DNA of 19,116 nt from CAZZNQ01 sp964655775 (GCA_964655775.1 CAZZNQ010000079.1:1-19116), one strand, 5' to 3'; positions 7,370-15,944 are shown, counted from the first letter of the stretch. Program-made: numbers and translations. The notes: a model not told the origin generated them from the sequence alone.

Positions 7370-8170
7370 ATGAACTTGAGAGAGGCGCAGTTACTGGGCA
7401 TTCTGGCCCTCATTGCGGTAGGCATCATCCTGCTGTGCATGTGGGGCGGGGAGGTGAAGGACACTCCCACGGCCGGCGGGACCGGCGTGCAGCAGTACGA
7501 CGCAGTGGAACCGAGTATCAGCGAACTCTGCGACCAGGTTCGCGTCCAGCAGGAGGAACCGCCGCCCGCCGACGAAACAGAAGAGAGCGTGATGCTGGTC
7601 GGCGGTCCGCCCGCCGACGAGTTTCCCGGGCCCGACGAAGAGACCACCATCTGGGATTGGATACACGACACAATGCCCGAGGAAATCGCCATGAGGCAGG
7701 AGCCCGAGCCGACCGCTCCGCCTCTGCCCAAACCCGAGCCTGTGGCTCCCCGCACGGTTACCCACACTGTGGCCAGAGGCGAGACGTTGAGCAGCATAAG
7801 CAAGAAGTACTATGGGACCCCGGCCAAGTGGCGCGTCATCCAGGAGGCGAACAGGGACGTAGTGCCGGATCCGAAGCTGCTTCGGCCCGGCATGAAGCTG
7901 AAAATCCCGAAGGTCGGGGCAACGTCGCTTTCCGGAGCAGAAGTCGCCCAGACGCCGGTCGAACGCCCGGTGCTGTCCAGCAACTCAACGGACGAGAGGA
8001 AGACCTCGCGCACCTACGCCGTGAAGAAGGGCGATACGCTCTACGATATAGCGTTGCGGGTATACGGAGACGGCAGCCGCTGGAAGGAGATCCTGGCAGC
8101 TAACCGGACCGTGCACGGGTTGCAGGACCCGCAGGACGTGCGGCCGGGTATGATGCTCGTAGTACCGTGA
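7370..8170 (+). CDS. Membrane-anchored protein with two LysM domains
   Basis: LysM modules bind N-acetylglucosamine-containing glycans such as peptidoglycan. The 266-residue product has one N-terminal membrane segment (about 6-26, LGILALIAVGIILLCMW) without a clear cleavage site. An acidic, proline-rich linker follows (about 30-125). LysM 1 (about 126-178) has VARGETLSSISKKYYG and ends RPGMKLKIP; LysM 2 (about 213-266) has VKKGDTLYDIALRVYG and ends RPGMMLVVP. There is no catalytic domain, so it is probably a wall-tethering or scaffold protein. The purine-rich GGAGACGGGGG upstream of the ATG is a loosely placed ribosome-binding site. The gene precedes the lipoprotein/kinase/DUF4159 set by 184 bp and may be transcribed separately, because a promoter candidate lies in that gap. 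Confidence 0.88.
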   Translation: MNLREAQLLGILALIAVGIILLCMWGGEVKDTPTAGGTGVQQYDAVEPSISELCDQVRVQQEEPPPADETEESVMLVGGPPADEFPGPDEETTIWDWIHDTMPEEIAMRQEPEPTAPPLPKPEPVAPRTVTHTVARGETLSSISKKYYGTPAKWRVIQEANRDVVPDPKLLRPGMKLKIPKVGATSLSGAEVAQTPVERPVLSSNSTDERKTSRTYAVKKGDTLYDIALRVYGDGSRWKEILAANRTVHGLQDPQDVRPGMMLVVP

Positions 8171-8265
8171 CGGACTGGGGATTCCTCTTTCCCCTGTGGT
8201 TGTGGCAGCGGCGGCATCGGAGTTCCGCTCCGGTGTCGCCCGCTCTCTTTGTGCGCCGGCCGGAC

Positions 8266-8294
8266 TTGACGAACTGCAGCCGGTGGTGTATCTG
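8266..8294 (+). promoter_or_regulatory. Candidate promoter of the 8355-11925 operon
   Basis: TTGACG (8266-8271) and TATCTG (8289-8294) are 17 bp apart. The -35 is good and the -10 poor. Initiation near 8301 would give a leader of about 54 nt before the lipoprotein ATG. Confidence 0.42.
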
Positions 8295-8354
8295 GTGGAA
8301 GCGTAACGGTGGTGGTTCCCGCCGGTTCATTCGCGCATAGAGAGGGCCGACACG

Positions 8355-8918
8355 ATGAGGAGCGTCGTTATCTGCGGAACGGCATGCCTGCTGTCACTGG
8401 TGGCGGGCTGTGGGGTGCTTCAGGGCAGACGTGGGTTGGTGCAGAAGGCGCTCACCGCGCGCGATCCCGAGGTACGGAGACAGGCGTTGGTCTCCCTGAG
8501 GGGCAAGGTGGAGCCCTCGATGGCCCCGCAACTGGCCACCGTTCTGGAGCGAGACATCGATGCTGGCGTCCGGCTCCTGGCAGCCCGTCGGCTCGGGGAG
8601 ACGGAAAGCGACGAGGCCGTTGAGGCCCTGAGGGCGTCGGCGGAGAGGGACACGCAGGCGGTGGTTCGGCGGGCCGCGCTCCGGTCGCTTGCGCTTGTGC
8701 TGGGGGCCGAGGCGGAGCAGGACGTCCGGCGAGCGATTGCGGAGGACCCGTCCGAGGAGGTGCGGGCCGCAGCGGCAAGCCTGGCCGCGATGACGCTTCC
8801 GCCGGAGCGGGCGCGAAGCCTGCTGGCGACCGCTCGCGAGGACTCGTCGGAACTGGTCCGGCTGAAGGCGGAAGAGGCCCTCCATCGGATCGAGACGTTG
8901 CCGGCTCCCGCGGGTTGA
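8355..8918 (+). CDS. HEAT-repeat lipoprotein
   Basis: The 187-residue product begins with a lipoprotein signal peptide (MRSVVICGTACLLSLVAGC) whose lipobox VAGC puts the lipidated cysteine at residue 19. The rest is a run of short Ala/Arg/Glu/Leu-rich helical pairs with HEAT-like phrases, for example DPEVRRQALVSLRG, DAGVRLLAARRLGE, TQAVVRRAALRSLA, SEEVRAAAASLAA and SELVRLKAEEALHR, about 30 residues apart. That makes five HEAT units and fills the whole mature protein. Such scaffolds usually bind other proteins; here it would face the periplasm. GAGAGGG precedes the ATG by about 8 nt. The kinase-like gene starts 37 bp after the stop, so co-transcription is likely. The partner is unknown. Confidence 0.85.
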   Translation: MRSVVICGTACLLSLVAGCGVLQGRRGLVQKALTARDPEVRRQALVSLRGKVEPSMAPQLATVLERDIDAGVRLLAARRLGETESDEAVEALRASAERDTQAVVRRAALRSLALVLGAEAEQDVRRAIAEDPSEEVRAAAASLAAMTLPPERARSLLATAREDSSELVRLKAEEALHRIETLPAPAG

Positions 8919-8955
8919 CTGGAACACCACGTAACTCTCACTGCGGAAGCAACCC

Positions 8956-9681
8956 ATGACCATCGCCGAACAGTTCCGTGCGCTCGGTCGGCGGGAGCTT
9001 CCGGAAGCGTTCATGCTGGGCGGAGGCGAGTATGTGCTGGACGAAGCATACAAGCATTCGTCGATATCGGCAGTGGGCCTCTACCGGGCGGGAGACGGCG
9101 ACCGTGTTGTGCTCAAGTGCTACCGCGAGGCGCCCTGGTTCGGGGTGCCGATGCGCTGGATGGGGCGGATGATGGCCGCCTATGAGGCAGGGGTGATGAG
9201 ACGTGTTCACGATATCCGCGGCATACCGCGGCTACGGGCGATGTACGGGCAAACGGGGCTGGTACGCGACTTCGTGCCCGGCGAGCACCTGACCCGGCAC
9301 TCGGAGGTCTCCAGCGAGTTCTTCGAGGACCTTCTGCGCCTGCTGCGGGAGGTGCATGCTCGCGGCATCGCCTACGTCGACCTGGAGAAGCCGGGAAACG
9401 TCATCATCGGGCCGGGCGAGCGCCCTTACCTGATGGACTGGCAGGTTGCTTTCCACATCCCTCCGCGCTGGTTGGGGCATACGACGGCGGCGCGCTGGCT
9501 GCGCCGCGTGGCTCAAAAGGCGGATATGTACCACGCCCGCAAACACTACCGACGAGTCATGCGCGATCGCCTTACGCCCGAGCAGATCGAGAGGCTTCGA
9601 CCCAGGCCGTGGTTTGTCCGTCTCAGCAACAAGATTCTCGGTCCCTGGAAGAAGGCTCGCAGGCGGGTGCTGGGCAAGTAG
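8956..9681 (+). CDS. RIO/WaaP-like small kinase
   Basis: The 241-residue product is a compact protein-kinase-fold enzyme resembling the RIO and lipopolysaccharide (Kdo/WaaP) kinases. Visible elements are VVLKCY with the ATP-binding K54, E77 in the next helix, GLVRDFVPGEHL as the hinge (101-112), AYVDLEKPGNVIIG with catalytic D142 and metal-binding N148, and LMDWQVAF with D161 in place of the DFG Asp. The HRD histidine and arginine are replaced by Tyr-Val, and the usual glycine-rich loop is not obvious. The C-terminal 70 residues are very basic (KKARRRVLGK end), suggesting contact with membrane or nucleic acid. Because it lies between a lipoprotein and an exported protein, a lipid or glycan substrate is plausible but unproven. 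The ATG has GGAAG 7-8 nt upstream; the next gene starts 24 bp after the stop. Confidence 0.8.
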   Translation: MTIAEQFRALGRRELPEAFMLGGGEYVLDEAYKHSSISAVGLYRAGDGDRVVLKCYREAPWFGVPMRWMGRMMAAYEAGVMRRVHDIRGIPRLRAMYGQTGLVRDFVPGEHLTRHSEVSSEFFEDLLRLLREVHARGIAYVDLEKPGNVIIGPGERPYLMDWQVAFHIPPRWLGHTTAARWLRRVAQKADMYHARKHYRRVMRDRLTPEQIERLRPRPWFVRLSNKILGPWKKARRRVLGK

Positions 9682-9705
9682 ACGCGCGGAACTGGAGGTG
9701 CGGGA

Positions 9706-11925
9706 ATGGTTCCAGTGAATTGCCGGGCGGGACGCCTGGCGTTGTTTGTGGCACTGCTGTTGCCTGCCGGCTTGGCGGGCGCCGTCGAGATCGCGGTGCC
9801 AGAGGTAACCCCGGCGCAGCTTCAGGCCCGCATCGATTACCTGGTGGCCGACATCAGGGAGGCGCAGGACGCTAACGGGGCCTTCGTTGTGCGTCAGCAG
9901 CAGCAGTATACGGTGGGGCACACGGCCCTGGCGATTGTTGCCCTTCGGGCTGCGGGCGTGCCGGAGAACGATCCTGCCGTGGTCCGTGGGATCGAGTATC
10001 TGAGAGGGCGCACCGGCGAACGGGGGCGGGACGTCTACGAGAAGTCGCTCCAGCTCATGGCCCTCTGCTCCGTAGACCCCGACCCGCATCGGCGCGTGGT
10101 GGCCGACCTGGCGTCCTACCTGGTGGCCGCGCAGCAGCAATCCGGGGGGTGGACCTATGACATGTCCGGACGTACGGACTACTCGAACACCCAGTATGCT
10201 TTGCTTGGCCTGAACGCTGCGGCCGGAGCCGGCGTGCCCATCCCGCCCGAGGTCTGGGAGAAGGCCCGCGTCTACCTCCAGGGCGGCCAGAATGCCGACG
10301 GCGGCTGGGGCTACACGCCTCGCTCCACTCCATCTTACGGCAGCATGACCGCCGCCGGCGTTGCCAGCCTCTACATCTGTGATACGTGGATCCACGTTAA
10401 CCGCAAGCGTTGCGGCGTTTACCCGGACGTGCGCCCGATCCAGGGCGGCCTGAACTGGATGAGCCGGTCGTTCAGCGTCGCCGCCAATCCGGGTCGGAAT
10501 GCTTGGCATTTCTACTATCTCTACGCGCTGGAACGGGTCGGCGTGATACTCGCCCAGCGCTACTTCGGCTGGCACGACTGGTACCGGGAGGGCGCCGCCT
10601 ACCTTGTATTGAACCCGGCGAACCGGATGTTCGTTTCGTCCGGCAACGAATGGCCGTTTCTCAGAAAATGCTTCGGCCTGTTGTTCCTGGCAAAAGGCAA
10701 CGCGCCCATAGTCATCCACAAGGCAAGCTGGGCCGGACGGTGGAATGCCAATCGTTACGACGCCCGCTTCCTGGTCCAGTTCACCGGCGACGAACTGGGA
10801 CGGGGACTTGACTGGCAGATCGTGCCGCTGTCCGCTCCTCTGGACCGTCTGATGTCGGCCCCGATCCTCTACCTGAGCGGCAGCAGCATAGCCGCTTGGG
10901 ACGACGAGGAGCGCGCGCGATTCAGGCAGTACACGGAGGCGGGCGGCGTGGTGCTCGTCGAGGCGGAAGGTGGCGACCGGGCGTTCGACGACTCGTTCCG
11001 CAAGATGATGGCCCAACTCTATCCCGAGGATGAACTGGCGCCGCTGGGCGACGACCATCCCATCTACTCCGTCTACTTCAACGTCCCGGCCGGAGAGCGT
11101 CCCCCGCTGGAAGCCATCAAAGGGCCTTGCTGGATCTCTGTGCTCTATGCCCCGAAGGGGCTCTCCTGCCCCTGGGACGTCGCGGACTTCGACCACGTCA
11201 ATTTCAAGCTCGGGATGAACATCATCGCCTACGTGACCGGGTTGCAGCGGCTGCAAGGAAAGCTGGAGAAGCCGGAGTTCAGCCGCCCCCCCGAGGATGA
11301 TGAGGCGGTGTTGAGGCGCGGCGCGTTCACGGTGGGGCAGGTGATGCACCGTGGCGACTGGCGGCCGCACAAAGTCGCCTGGCGGCGCGTGCTGCAGGCC
11401 GTGCGCAGCGAGGCCGGTCTGGAGGTGTTCAGCAGGACGGTGCCGCTCAACCTGACCGAGCAGAGCCCGTTCGAGGCACAGATGCTCTACATTACCGGCG
11501 TTCAGGATCCGAAGCTAACCGCGCAAACGAAGGACGCGCTCGCGGAATACGTGGAGCGGGGCGGGTTCATCTTCGCCGAGGCGGCGTGCGGCAGCAGCCG
11601 GTTCGACCGGGCGTTCCGCGAGACCATGAACGAGATCTTCCCCGATTCGGCGCTTCGGGTGCTGCCCGTCGGCCACCCGCTGTACGCTCTGGGGCGCCCG
11701 CTGGGGGAGGTGGATTACAGCCAGGCCGTCCGAAAGGACGCGCCGAACCTGAAGCGGCCCTACCTCGAATACATGGAGCGCGACGGCCGCGCGGTCGTCG
11801 TCTACAGCAAGTACGATCTCAGCAGCGCCATCGATGGGCACCCATGCCACAGTTGTCCGTCGGTCCTCGATCCGTCGGCAAGCCTGCTGGTCATGAAGAT
11901 CGTGCTCTACGCGCTCACGAGCTGA
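9706..11925 (+). CDS. Exported alpha-toroid protein with tandem DUF4159 domains
   Basis: The 739-residue product starts with a signal peptide (about 1-26, ending LAGA). Residues about 35-330 form a terpenoid-cyclase/prenyltransferase-like alpha/alpha toroid, with the recurring phrases DANGAFVV, QQSGGWTYD and QNADGGWGY. No aspartate-rich DxDD-type cyclase motif is seen, so I do not expect cyclase activity. Residues about 345-515 and 538-739 look like two copies of DUF4159 (glutamine-amidotransferase-like fold): LYLSGSSIAAWDDEERARF...GGVVLVEA pairs with LYITGVQDPKLTAQTKDAL...GGFIFAEA. Such toroid-DUF4159 proteins are found in Planctomycetota, often near envelope or MoxR-type genes; the function is unknown. 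GGAGG lies 7 nt before the ATG. The stop is 3 bp from the convergent propeller gene. The gene belongs to the 8355-11925 operon. Confidence 0.9.
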   Translation: MVPVNCRAGRLALFVALLLPAGLAGAVEIAVPEVTPAQLQARIDYLVADIREAQDANGAFVVRQQQQYTVGHTALAIVALRAAGVPENDPAVVRGIEYLRGRTGERGRDVYEKSLQLMALCSVDPDPHRRVVADLASYLVAAQQQSGGWTYDMSGRTDYSNTQYALLGLNAAAGAGVPIPPEVWEKARVYLQGGQNADGGWGYTPRSTPSYGSMTAAGVASLYICDTWIHVNRKRCGVYPDVRPIQGGLNWMSRSFSVAANPGRNAWHFYYLYALERVGVILAQRYFGWHDWYREGAAYLVLNPANRMFVSSGNEWPFLRKCFGLLFLAKGNAPIVIHKASWAGRWNANRYDARFLVQFTGDELGRGLDWQIVPLSAPLDRLMSAPILYLSGSSIAAWDDEERARFRQYTEAGGVVLVEAEGGDRAFDDSFRKMMAQLYPEDELAPLGDDHPIYSVYFNVPAGERPPLEAIKGPCWISVLYAPKGLSCPWDVADFDHVNFKLGMNIIAYVTGLQRLQGKLEKPEFSRPPEDDEAVLRRGAFTVGQVMHRGDWRPHKVAWRRVLQAVRSEAGLEVFSRTVPLNLTEQSPFEAQMLYITGVQDPKLTAQTKDALAEYVERGGFIFAEAACGSSRFDRAFRETMNEIFPDSALRVLPVGHPLYALGRPLGEVDYSQAVRKDAPNLKRPYLEYMERDGRAVVVYSKYDLSSAIDGHPCHSCPSVLDPSASLLVMKIVLYALTS

Positions 11926-11928
11926 CCG

Positions 11929-14900
11929 TCAGGGCGCTATGCCGACCACCTTTTCCCCGATGCCCGCGAGCAGCACGTCGCCCGCAGGCAGAAGCGGGGC
12001 GGGCATCGCCGGCGGGTCGGTGTTGAATTGCAGTTCCTGCCCGCGTTCGAGGGCCTCCATTCCCAGGGCTACCAGGCGAACCCCCTCGCGGGTAGAGACC
12101 GAAATCACCCACGCTCCGTTCCAGGCAACGGGGGGGCCGGCAAGGGCGTTATCTCCTTCCCAGACGGATACGCGCGCGACCGTGTCGCCCTGTGGATGGG
12201 AGACGGCCCGCATGGTGAAGTTGCTGCCGGAGGCGAACAGGGCCGGGCCGTACGGCGCGTAAGCGCCCGCTTCGTCGGCCTCCAGCAGGTAGACAAGCCG
12301 GCCGGCTCGCCCGCACCAGACCGGTTCCGCGCCCTCCGCCGGCCTAACGGCCGCGATCTGCCTGCCGGAACGCGTGTCGAGGAGCAGCGCATCGCGGCGC
12401 CCGGTGCGGACGACCACGAGTTCCGGATCGGCGTACAGCAGCCGCTCGATGCCCTCCGGCACTTTCCAGCTGCTCACTATGCGCATCCGGTCCGTGTCCA
12501 GGACGAGAACGCCATCTCTGTGGCAGAGCAGCATTCGACCGTCACGGAGGAGGTCGATAGACAACGCGGTTACGGCTGGCGCAAAATCCCAGCGTGCGAT
12601 CGGCCGGGCATTCAGCGCACCGTAAGCCTGGAGCAGGCAGGCCTCTTTCTTTCTTTCGAATACCCAGACGGTGCCGTCCTGAACGGCGCATATCTTCCCG
12701 CTCAGGCGGTATCCCTCCGCGCCGTCCTCACGCATGATGATGTCGCCAGTCGCCGCGTCCAGTGTACACATCTCGGCGTTTGCCACCTGGCGACAGACGG
12801 CCGCGCGACCGACCGAGAATCCGTCGAGCGGAAGCCGGCGGAGGGGGTTCGTCCCCTCAGGAAAGGAGAGCCCGCGCCAGGCGCGCTGGATTACGTCCGT
12901 GCGTGGAGCGGGCGCGTTCACCTTCAGGCGAGATACGGCCGTGTCGAACTGCTGAGACCAGAGGACGTTGCCGGTGGTGTCCAGGCCGTAGACGGCACGC
13001 CGAAAGGCTACGCCCAGGATGCCGCCCGCTTTCCAGAAGCACGGTACGCCCGGGCCGGCGCGCGCGGTGGCTGTGTCCGCCTGCGCTTCCGCGGGAACTG
13101 GGGACGTCCAGACTGCGTCGCCTGTGAGGATGTTCACTTTTTCGATGCCCTGGTCGGCGATCAGGATGGCGGCATTCTCGAGGACGTCCTCAGCCGTCGC
13201 GGGCGGGATCAGCCTGCCCGGCCGCTCCCACGCCACACCACCGAGTCGGCCTATTCCGGTCGACCGGCGAACGCCAGTCGGTGACCTCTCAGAGTTCTCA
13301 GGGTCCGGTAGCCGCACCGCCGCCCGTCTTGCCAGATCGTCGCGTCCCCTGCGCCTGAGCGTATCCACAAGTGCGGACAGGGCGCCCCGGCGCGCATCCG
13401 CCATCGGCGTCCAGCGGGCCAGCTCCGTCAGCAGGTCTTCGTCTCCGTCCAGGACGGCGCGTGCCAGCGTCCGCTGGGCCTGGTCCTCCCAGGCGGAAGC
13501 GGCTGTCGGCGACATAGCGCACTCGGTGCGAACGGCCTCGGCGAGCTCCGTCCACAGACTTGCGGTGCCGCTGGACGCGGGCATCGGCTCCAGGCCGCGC
13601 TCGCGGCATATCGCGAGATACGCATCGAACGTGTCCGGCGAGCCCTGTCTGACCCGACTCAGAAGGTCCTCCGCCGTGCCCTCCCGGGGACGAAGAAGCG
13701 GCGCGCCCGCCGCGCCTAACGTCCACAGCGTCAGGCCTTCGGTGTCGACGATTCCAGCCGCCGCCGGCGTCAGGAACGCGTTGCCTCGGCACGGCACACC
13801 GAAGGGCAATGGGAGCCGACGCAAGGACTTGCCGCTCGTCGCGTCGTGGACGTAGAGCCCCTCCGCCGTCGGCAAGGCGAGCCGGTTCCCGGCAAGGAAT
13901 CCCAGGCCCGTCACCACGGCTGACGGTTTCGCGCTCCAAATCAACTCGCCACGGGAGTCCAGACAGTGGAGGCCGTCCGCCTGCACGTACAGACGTCCGC
14001 CCGTCGCGCCGAGCAGCGCGTCACCGTTGTCGAACGCTTTGGTCCAGACCGATCTTCCATCGGCAACGCGCAGGGCCATGAGCGTTTTTGCGTCGGCAGG
14101 GGCGAACACAAGGGTCCCATCGACCACGACCGGCGCGGTCGGCACCCAGGACGAAGCGGGGATGTTCAGGCGCTGGCTCCTTTGGTTGACCCACGCGACG
14201 GACCGGGTGTACGGCGTCGCCCAGCAAATCCGGCCGTCCACGGCTTCGCACGCCACCACCAGGCCCTGGCCGGTTGGGAAGATCGCCAAGCCATCGCTGA
14301 CGATCGGCCTGTTGGCATCGAACAGGATGAACTCCATCAGGTAGCGCTGGACCTGCTGCCGCGAATCGACTGCGCCGATCTCAGTGCGCCACAGCAGTTC
14401 GCCGGAGTCCAGCTCGAGGCAGACCGCCTCCAGAATCCCGTATCTCAGAGTCAGGCCGTAGGCACAGTCTCCGGCCACGGCGGGCGGCGTAAGAAACCAC
14501 GATTCGGACAGGGCACGATCACCGGAGCGCGCGTCCCCCCCGGCGATCCACCGCAGCGCGCCGGTCTCCGCGTCCACGCAACGAAGCTCGTTCGTCAGCA
14601 GCAGTCGGTCGGGCGTGGCTTCCCACATCGGGTGGGGCAGCTTCTGCGCCGAGGCGCTGAACCCCAGTGCAAACAGCCTTCCGTCCGCCAGGGTCAGCCC
14701 GGCCATACCATGGTTTCCGAAAGCGCGCCACTCATCGAGGTCGTCGATGGGCAGGAACAGTGCCAGATCGTCAGACGAATCCCACCATCCCGGCCAGCTC
14801 CGGGCCATTAGCCTGTGTGCGGTTGAATCGGCGCCGGCAATCCACCGCGTCTCCGCCGTGCGGGTATCCACGGCCGTGAGAACACCGCTCCGGCTCACGA

Positions 14901-15801
14901 GAAGCAGGTCGTCGGATGCGGTCGGATGCAGCGATGGGTGGCCGGGCCAGGACGGCCTGGGTGCGTCCACCCCGCCGGCAGAGATACGAAGTGGTCGCTC
15001 GCGCAGACGGTCCCCGGCGGTAGTGATATGCGAGGATCCTCCGTCAAGCACCGCCGCCGGTCCGGTGAATGCGCTGGCGACGATATCTTCCGGGTTCAGT
15101 TCCCAATCGCCACATCGTAGAACGGTCCTGCCGTTGTCGGCCAAGTCTTCCACCAGCGCCTGTGCCTCCCCGCGCCGGCCCAGGTGCGCGAGGCAGAGCA
15201 GACTCTTTAGGGCAATGCAGTCCGCCATCTCGCGGGATAGGCGGACGGCGTCTGTGCGATAAAGGATCTGGAGAGCAGACGCGAACCGGCCGCGGTCCAT
15301 CAGCGCCGACGCCGCAGCGCTGGCGGCCGCCGGACCGTGCGAGGTGTAGAGGAATCGCCTTGTCGTCTCGAGCAGCTTCTGGGTATCCGCCTGGTCCAGC
15401 GCCTCCGTCAGCATTGTGCGGGCCGGCGGGTCGTAGAGCAGGCGATAGGCGGCGAGTGGTCGCTCGGGCAGAGAAGCGAGCCGGCGTTCCACCACGGCGC
15501 TCACCGGGCGGTAAACGCCTTCCGTGGAGACCAGGCGTTCGGGTCGGGCATCGAGAATCTGCTGATACACCGGAAGGGCCGCGCTCCACTGCGCATCCTC
15601 GGCAAACCGGTCGGCCGTGCGCAACCGGTTCAGCCCGTCTGCGGCAAGGGGCAGCGCGATTCGGTCCGAGGGCTCCAAGTCCTGGCCACGCACCCCCGCG
15701 CAGACCATGGCCAGCGCGAGAAGGCCAACGGCGGCGCAGCGCGGCACCGCCGCACGAAGGAGTGCGATGCGGATTCCGTTGTCTTTCGCCGGCGCTCCCA
15801 T
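11929..15801 (-). CDS. Large exported PQQ-type beta-propeller protein
   Basis: The 1290-residue product has a signal peptide (about 14-40, hydrophobic GLLALAMVCAGVRG) and a helical, TPR-like region (about 55-225). A first beta-propeller (about 295-695) has blade phrases such as VLTAVDTRTAETRW, CVDAETGALRWIAGG and LHCLDSRGELIW. A second helical segment (about 705-830) leads to a second propeller (about 870-1290; VNILTGDAVWTS, VYGLDTTGNVLWSQ, LLLDTRSGRQIAA). These are PQQ-like (outer-membrane BamB-like) repeats. They need not bind PQQ, and no dehydrogenase catalytic motif is recognised, so the protein is probably a periplasmic or surface interaction platform. Proteins with alternating helical and propeller parts are common in Planctomycetota. 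GGAGG lies 4 nt before the ATG. It is divergent from the HNH_repeat gene, with a shared 241-bp control region. Confidence 0.9.
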   Translation of the reverse strand: MGAPAKDNGIRIALLRAAVPRCAAVGLLALAMVCAGVRGQDLEPSDRIALPLAADGLNRLRTADRFAEDAQWSAALPVYQQILDARPERLVSTEGVYRPVSAVVERRLASLPERPLAAYRLLYDPPARTMLTEALDQADTQKLLETTRRFLYTSHGPAAASAAASALMDRGRFASALQILYRTDAVRLSREMADCIALKSLLCLAHLGRRGEAQALVEDLADNGRTVLRCGDWELNPEDIVASAFTGPAAVLDGGSSHITTAGDRLRERPLRISAGGVDAPRPSWPGHPSLHPTASDDLLLVSRSGVLTAVDTRTAETRWIAGADSTAHRLMARSWPGWWDSSDDLALFLPIDDLDEWRAFGNHGMAGLTLADGRLFALGFSASAQKLPHPMWEATPDRLLLTNELRCVDAETGALRWIAGGDARSGDRALSESWFLTPPAVAGDCAYGLTLRYGILEAVCLELDSGELLWRTEIGAVDSRQQVQRYLMEFILFDANRPIVSDGLAIFPTGQGLVVACEAVDGRICWATPYTRSVAWVNQRSQRLNIPASSWVPTAPVVVDGTLVFAPADAKTLMALRVADGRSVWTKAFDNGDALLGATGGRLYVQADGLHCLDSRGELIWSAKPSAVVTGLGFLAGNRLALPTAEGLYVHDATSGKSLRRLPLPFGVPCRGNAFLTPAAAGIVDTEGLTLWTLGAAGAPLLRPREGTAEDLLSRVRQGSPDTFDAYLAICRERGLEPMPASSGTASLWTELAEAVRTECAMSPTAASAWEDQAQRTLARAVLDGDEDLLTELARWTPMADARRGALSALVDTLRRRGRDDLARRAAVRLPDPENSERSPTGVRRSTGIGRLGGVAWERPGRLIPPATAEDVLENAAILIADQGIEKVNILTGDAVWTSPVPAEAQADTATARAGPGVPCFWKAGGILGVAFRRAVYGLDTTGNVLWSQQFDTAVSRLKVNAPAPRTDVIQRAWRGLSFPEGTNPLRRLPLDGFSVGRAAVCRQVANAEMCTLDAATGDIIMREDGAEGYRLSGKICAVQDGTVWVFERKKEACLLQAYGALNARPIARWDFAPAVTALSIDLLRDGRMLLCHRDGVLVLDTDRMRIVSSWKVPEGIERLLYADPELVVVRTGRRDALLLDTRSGRQIAAVRPAEGAEPVWCGRAGRLVYLLEADEAGAYAPYGPALFASGSNFTMRAVSHPQGDTVARVSVWEGDNALAGPPVAWNGAWVISVSTREGVRLVALGMEALERGQELQFNTDPPAMPAPLLPAGDVLLAGIGEKVVGIAP

Positions 15802-15837
15802 ACGTCCTCCAGATCGGTTCTGATGCCGCTACTACTC

Positions 15838-15866
15838 ATTCTAACGCCGGTGTAAGGCACTCGCCA
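15838..15866 (-). promoter_or_regulatory. Candidate promoter of the beta-propeller gene
   Basis: On the minus strand TAGAAT (15843-15838) matches 5 of 6 of a -10 box; 17 bp further up is a weak TGGCGA (15866-15861). The leader would be about 30 nt. The upstream edge touches the palindrome at 15866-15880. Confidence 0.35.
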
Positions 15867-15880
15867 CTTCAGTCTGAAGT
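15866..15880. promoter_or_regulatory. 15-bp palindrome, candidate operator
   Basis: ACTTCAG-T-CTGAAGT has perfect 7-bp arms around one central base, the form expected for a dimeric regulator's site. It overlaps the edge of the candidate -35 of the propeller gene and lies 35 bp upstream of the HNH_repeat -35, so one bound protein could affect both. No second copy was noticed by eye. Confidence 0.45.
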
Positions 15881-15895
15881 CGGCCACGAAGGGGG

Positions 15896-15916
15896 ACGGT
15901 CCCGACCGTTTTTCTT
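15896..15916 (+). terminator. Terminator-like hairpin with no upstream gene
   Basis: ACGGT (15896-15900) and ACCGT (15905-15909) form a 5-bp stem with a CCCG loop. A T-run (15909-15913) and CTT follow. On the plus strand no coding gene lies upstream, only the start region of the opposite-strand propeller gene. It could end an antisense or small RNA, or be fortuitous. Confidence 0.35.
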
Positions 15917-15944
15917 GACGAATCGAAACTGTTGTTGGTAGCAT
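15915..15944 (+). promoter_or_regulatory. Promoter of the HNH_repeat gene
   Basis: TTGACG (15915-15920) and TAGCAT (15939-15944) are 18 bp apart. Initiation near 15951 gives an AT-rich leader of about 90 nt. The leader can form a hairpin: GGA (15957-15959) and TTGCG (15961-15965) pair with CGCAATCC (15982-15989), with one bulged base. Confidence 0.5.

Noticed and set aside
8177..8194. GGGGA/TCCCC hairpin after the LysM gene as a terminator
   Set aside because: Only a 5-bp stem with an 8-nt loop and no T-run after it.
8915..8944. TTGACT as a -35 for the RIO/WaaP-like kinase gene
   Set aside because: No acceptable -10 at 16-18 bp (TCACTG). The close spacing to the previous gene favours read-through.
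9780..10700. Active squalene/terpenoid cyclase
   Set aside because: The toroid repeats are present, but no DxDD-type catalytic motif was seen; the protein is exported and fused to DUF4159.
9232..11370. 712-codon open frame on the minus strand across the kinase-like and toroid/DUF4159 genes
   Set aside because: Shadow of GC-rich coding sequence. Its translation is low-complexity (Arg, His, Pro, Gly rich) without domains, while the plus strand has clear families.
12028..13284. 418-codon plus-strand frame inside the beta-propeller gene
   Set aside because: Antisense to propeller repeats and without recognisable domains. The minus strand carries PQQ-like blades throughout.
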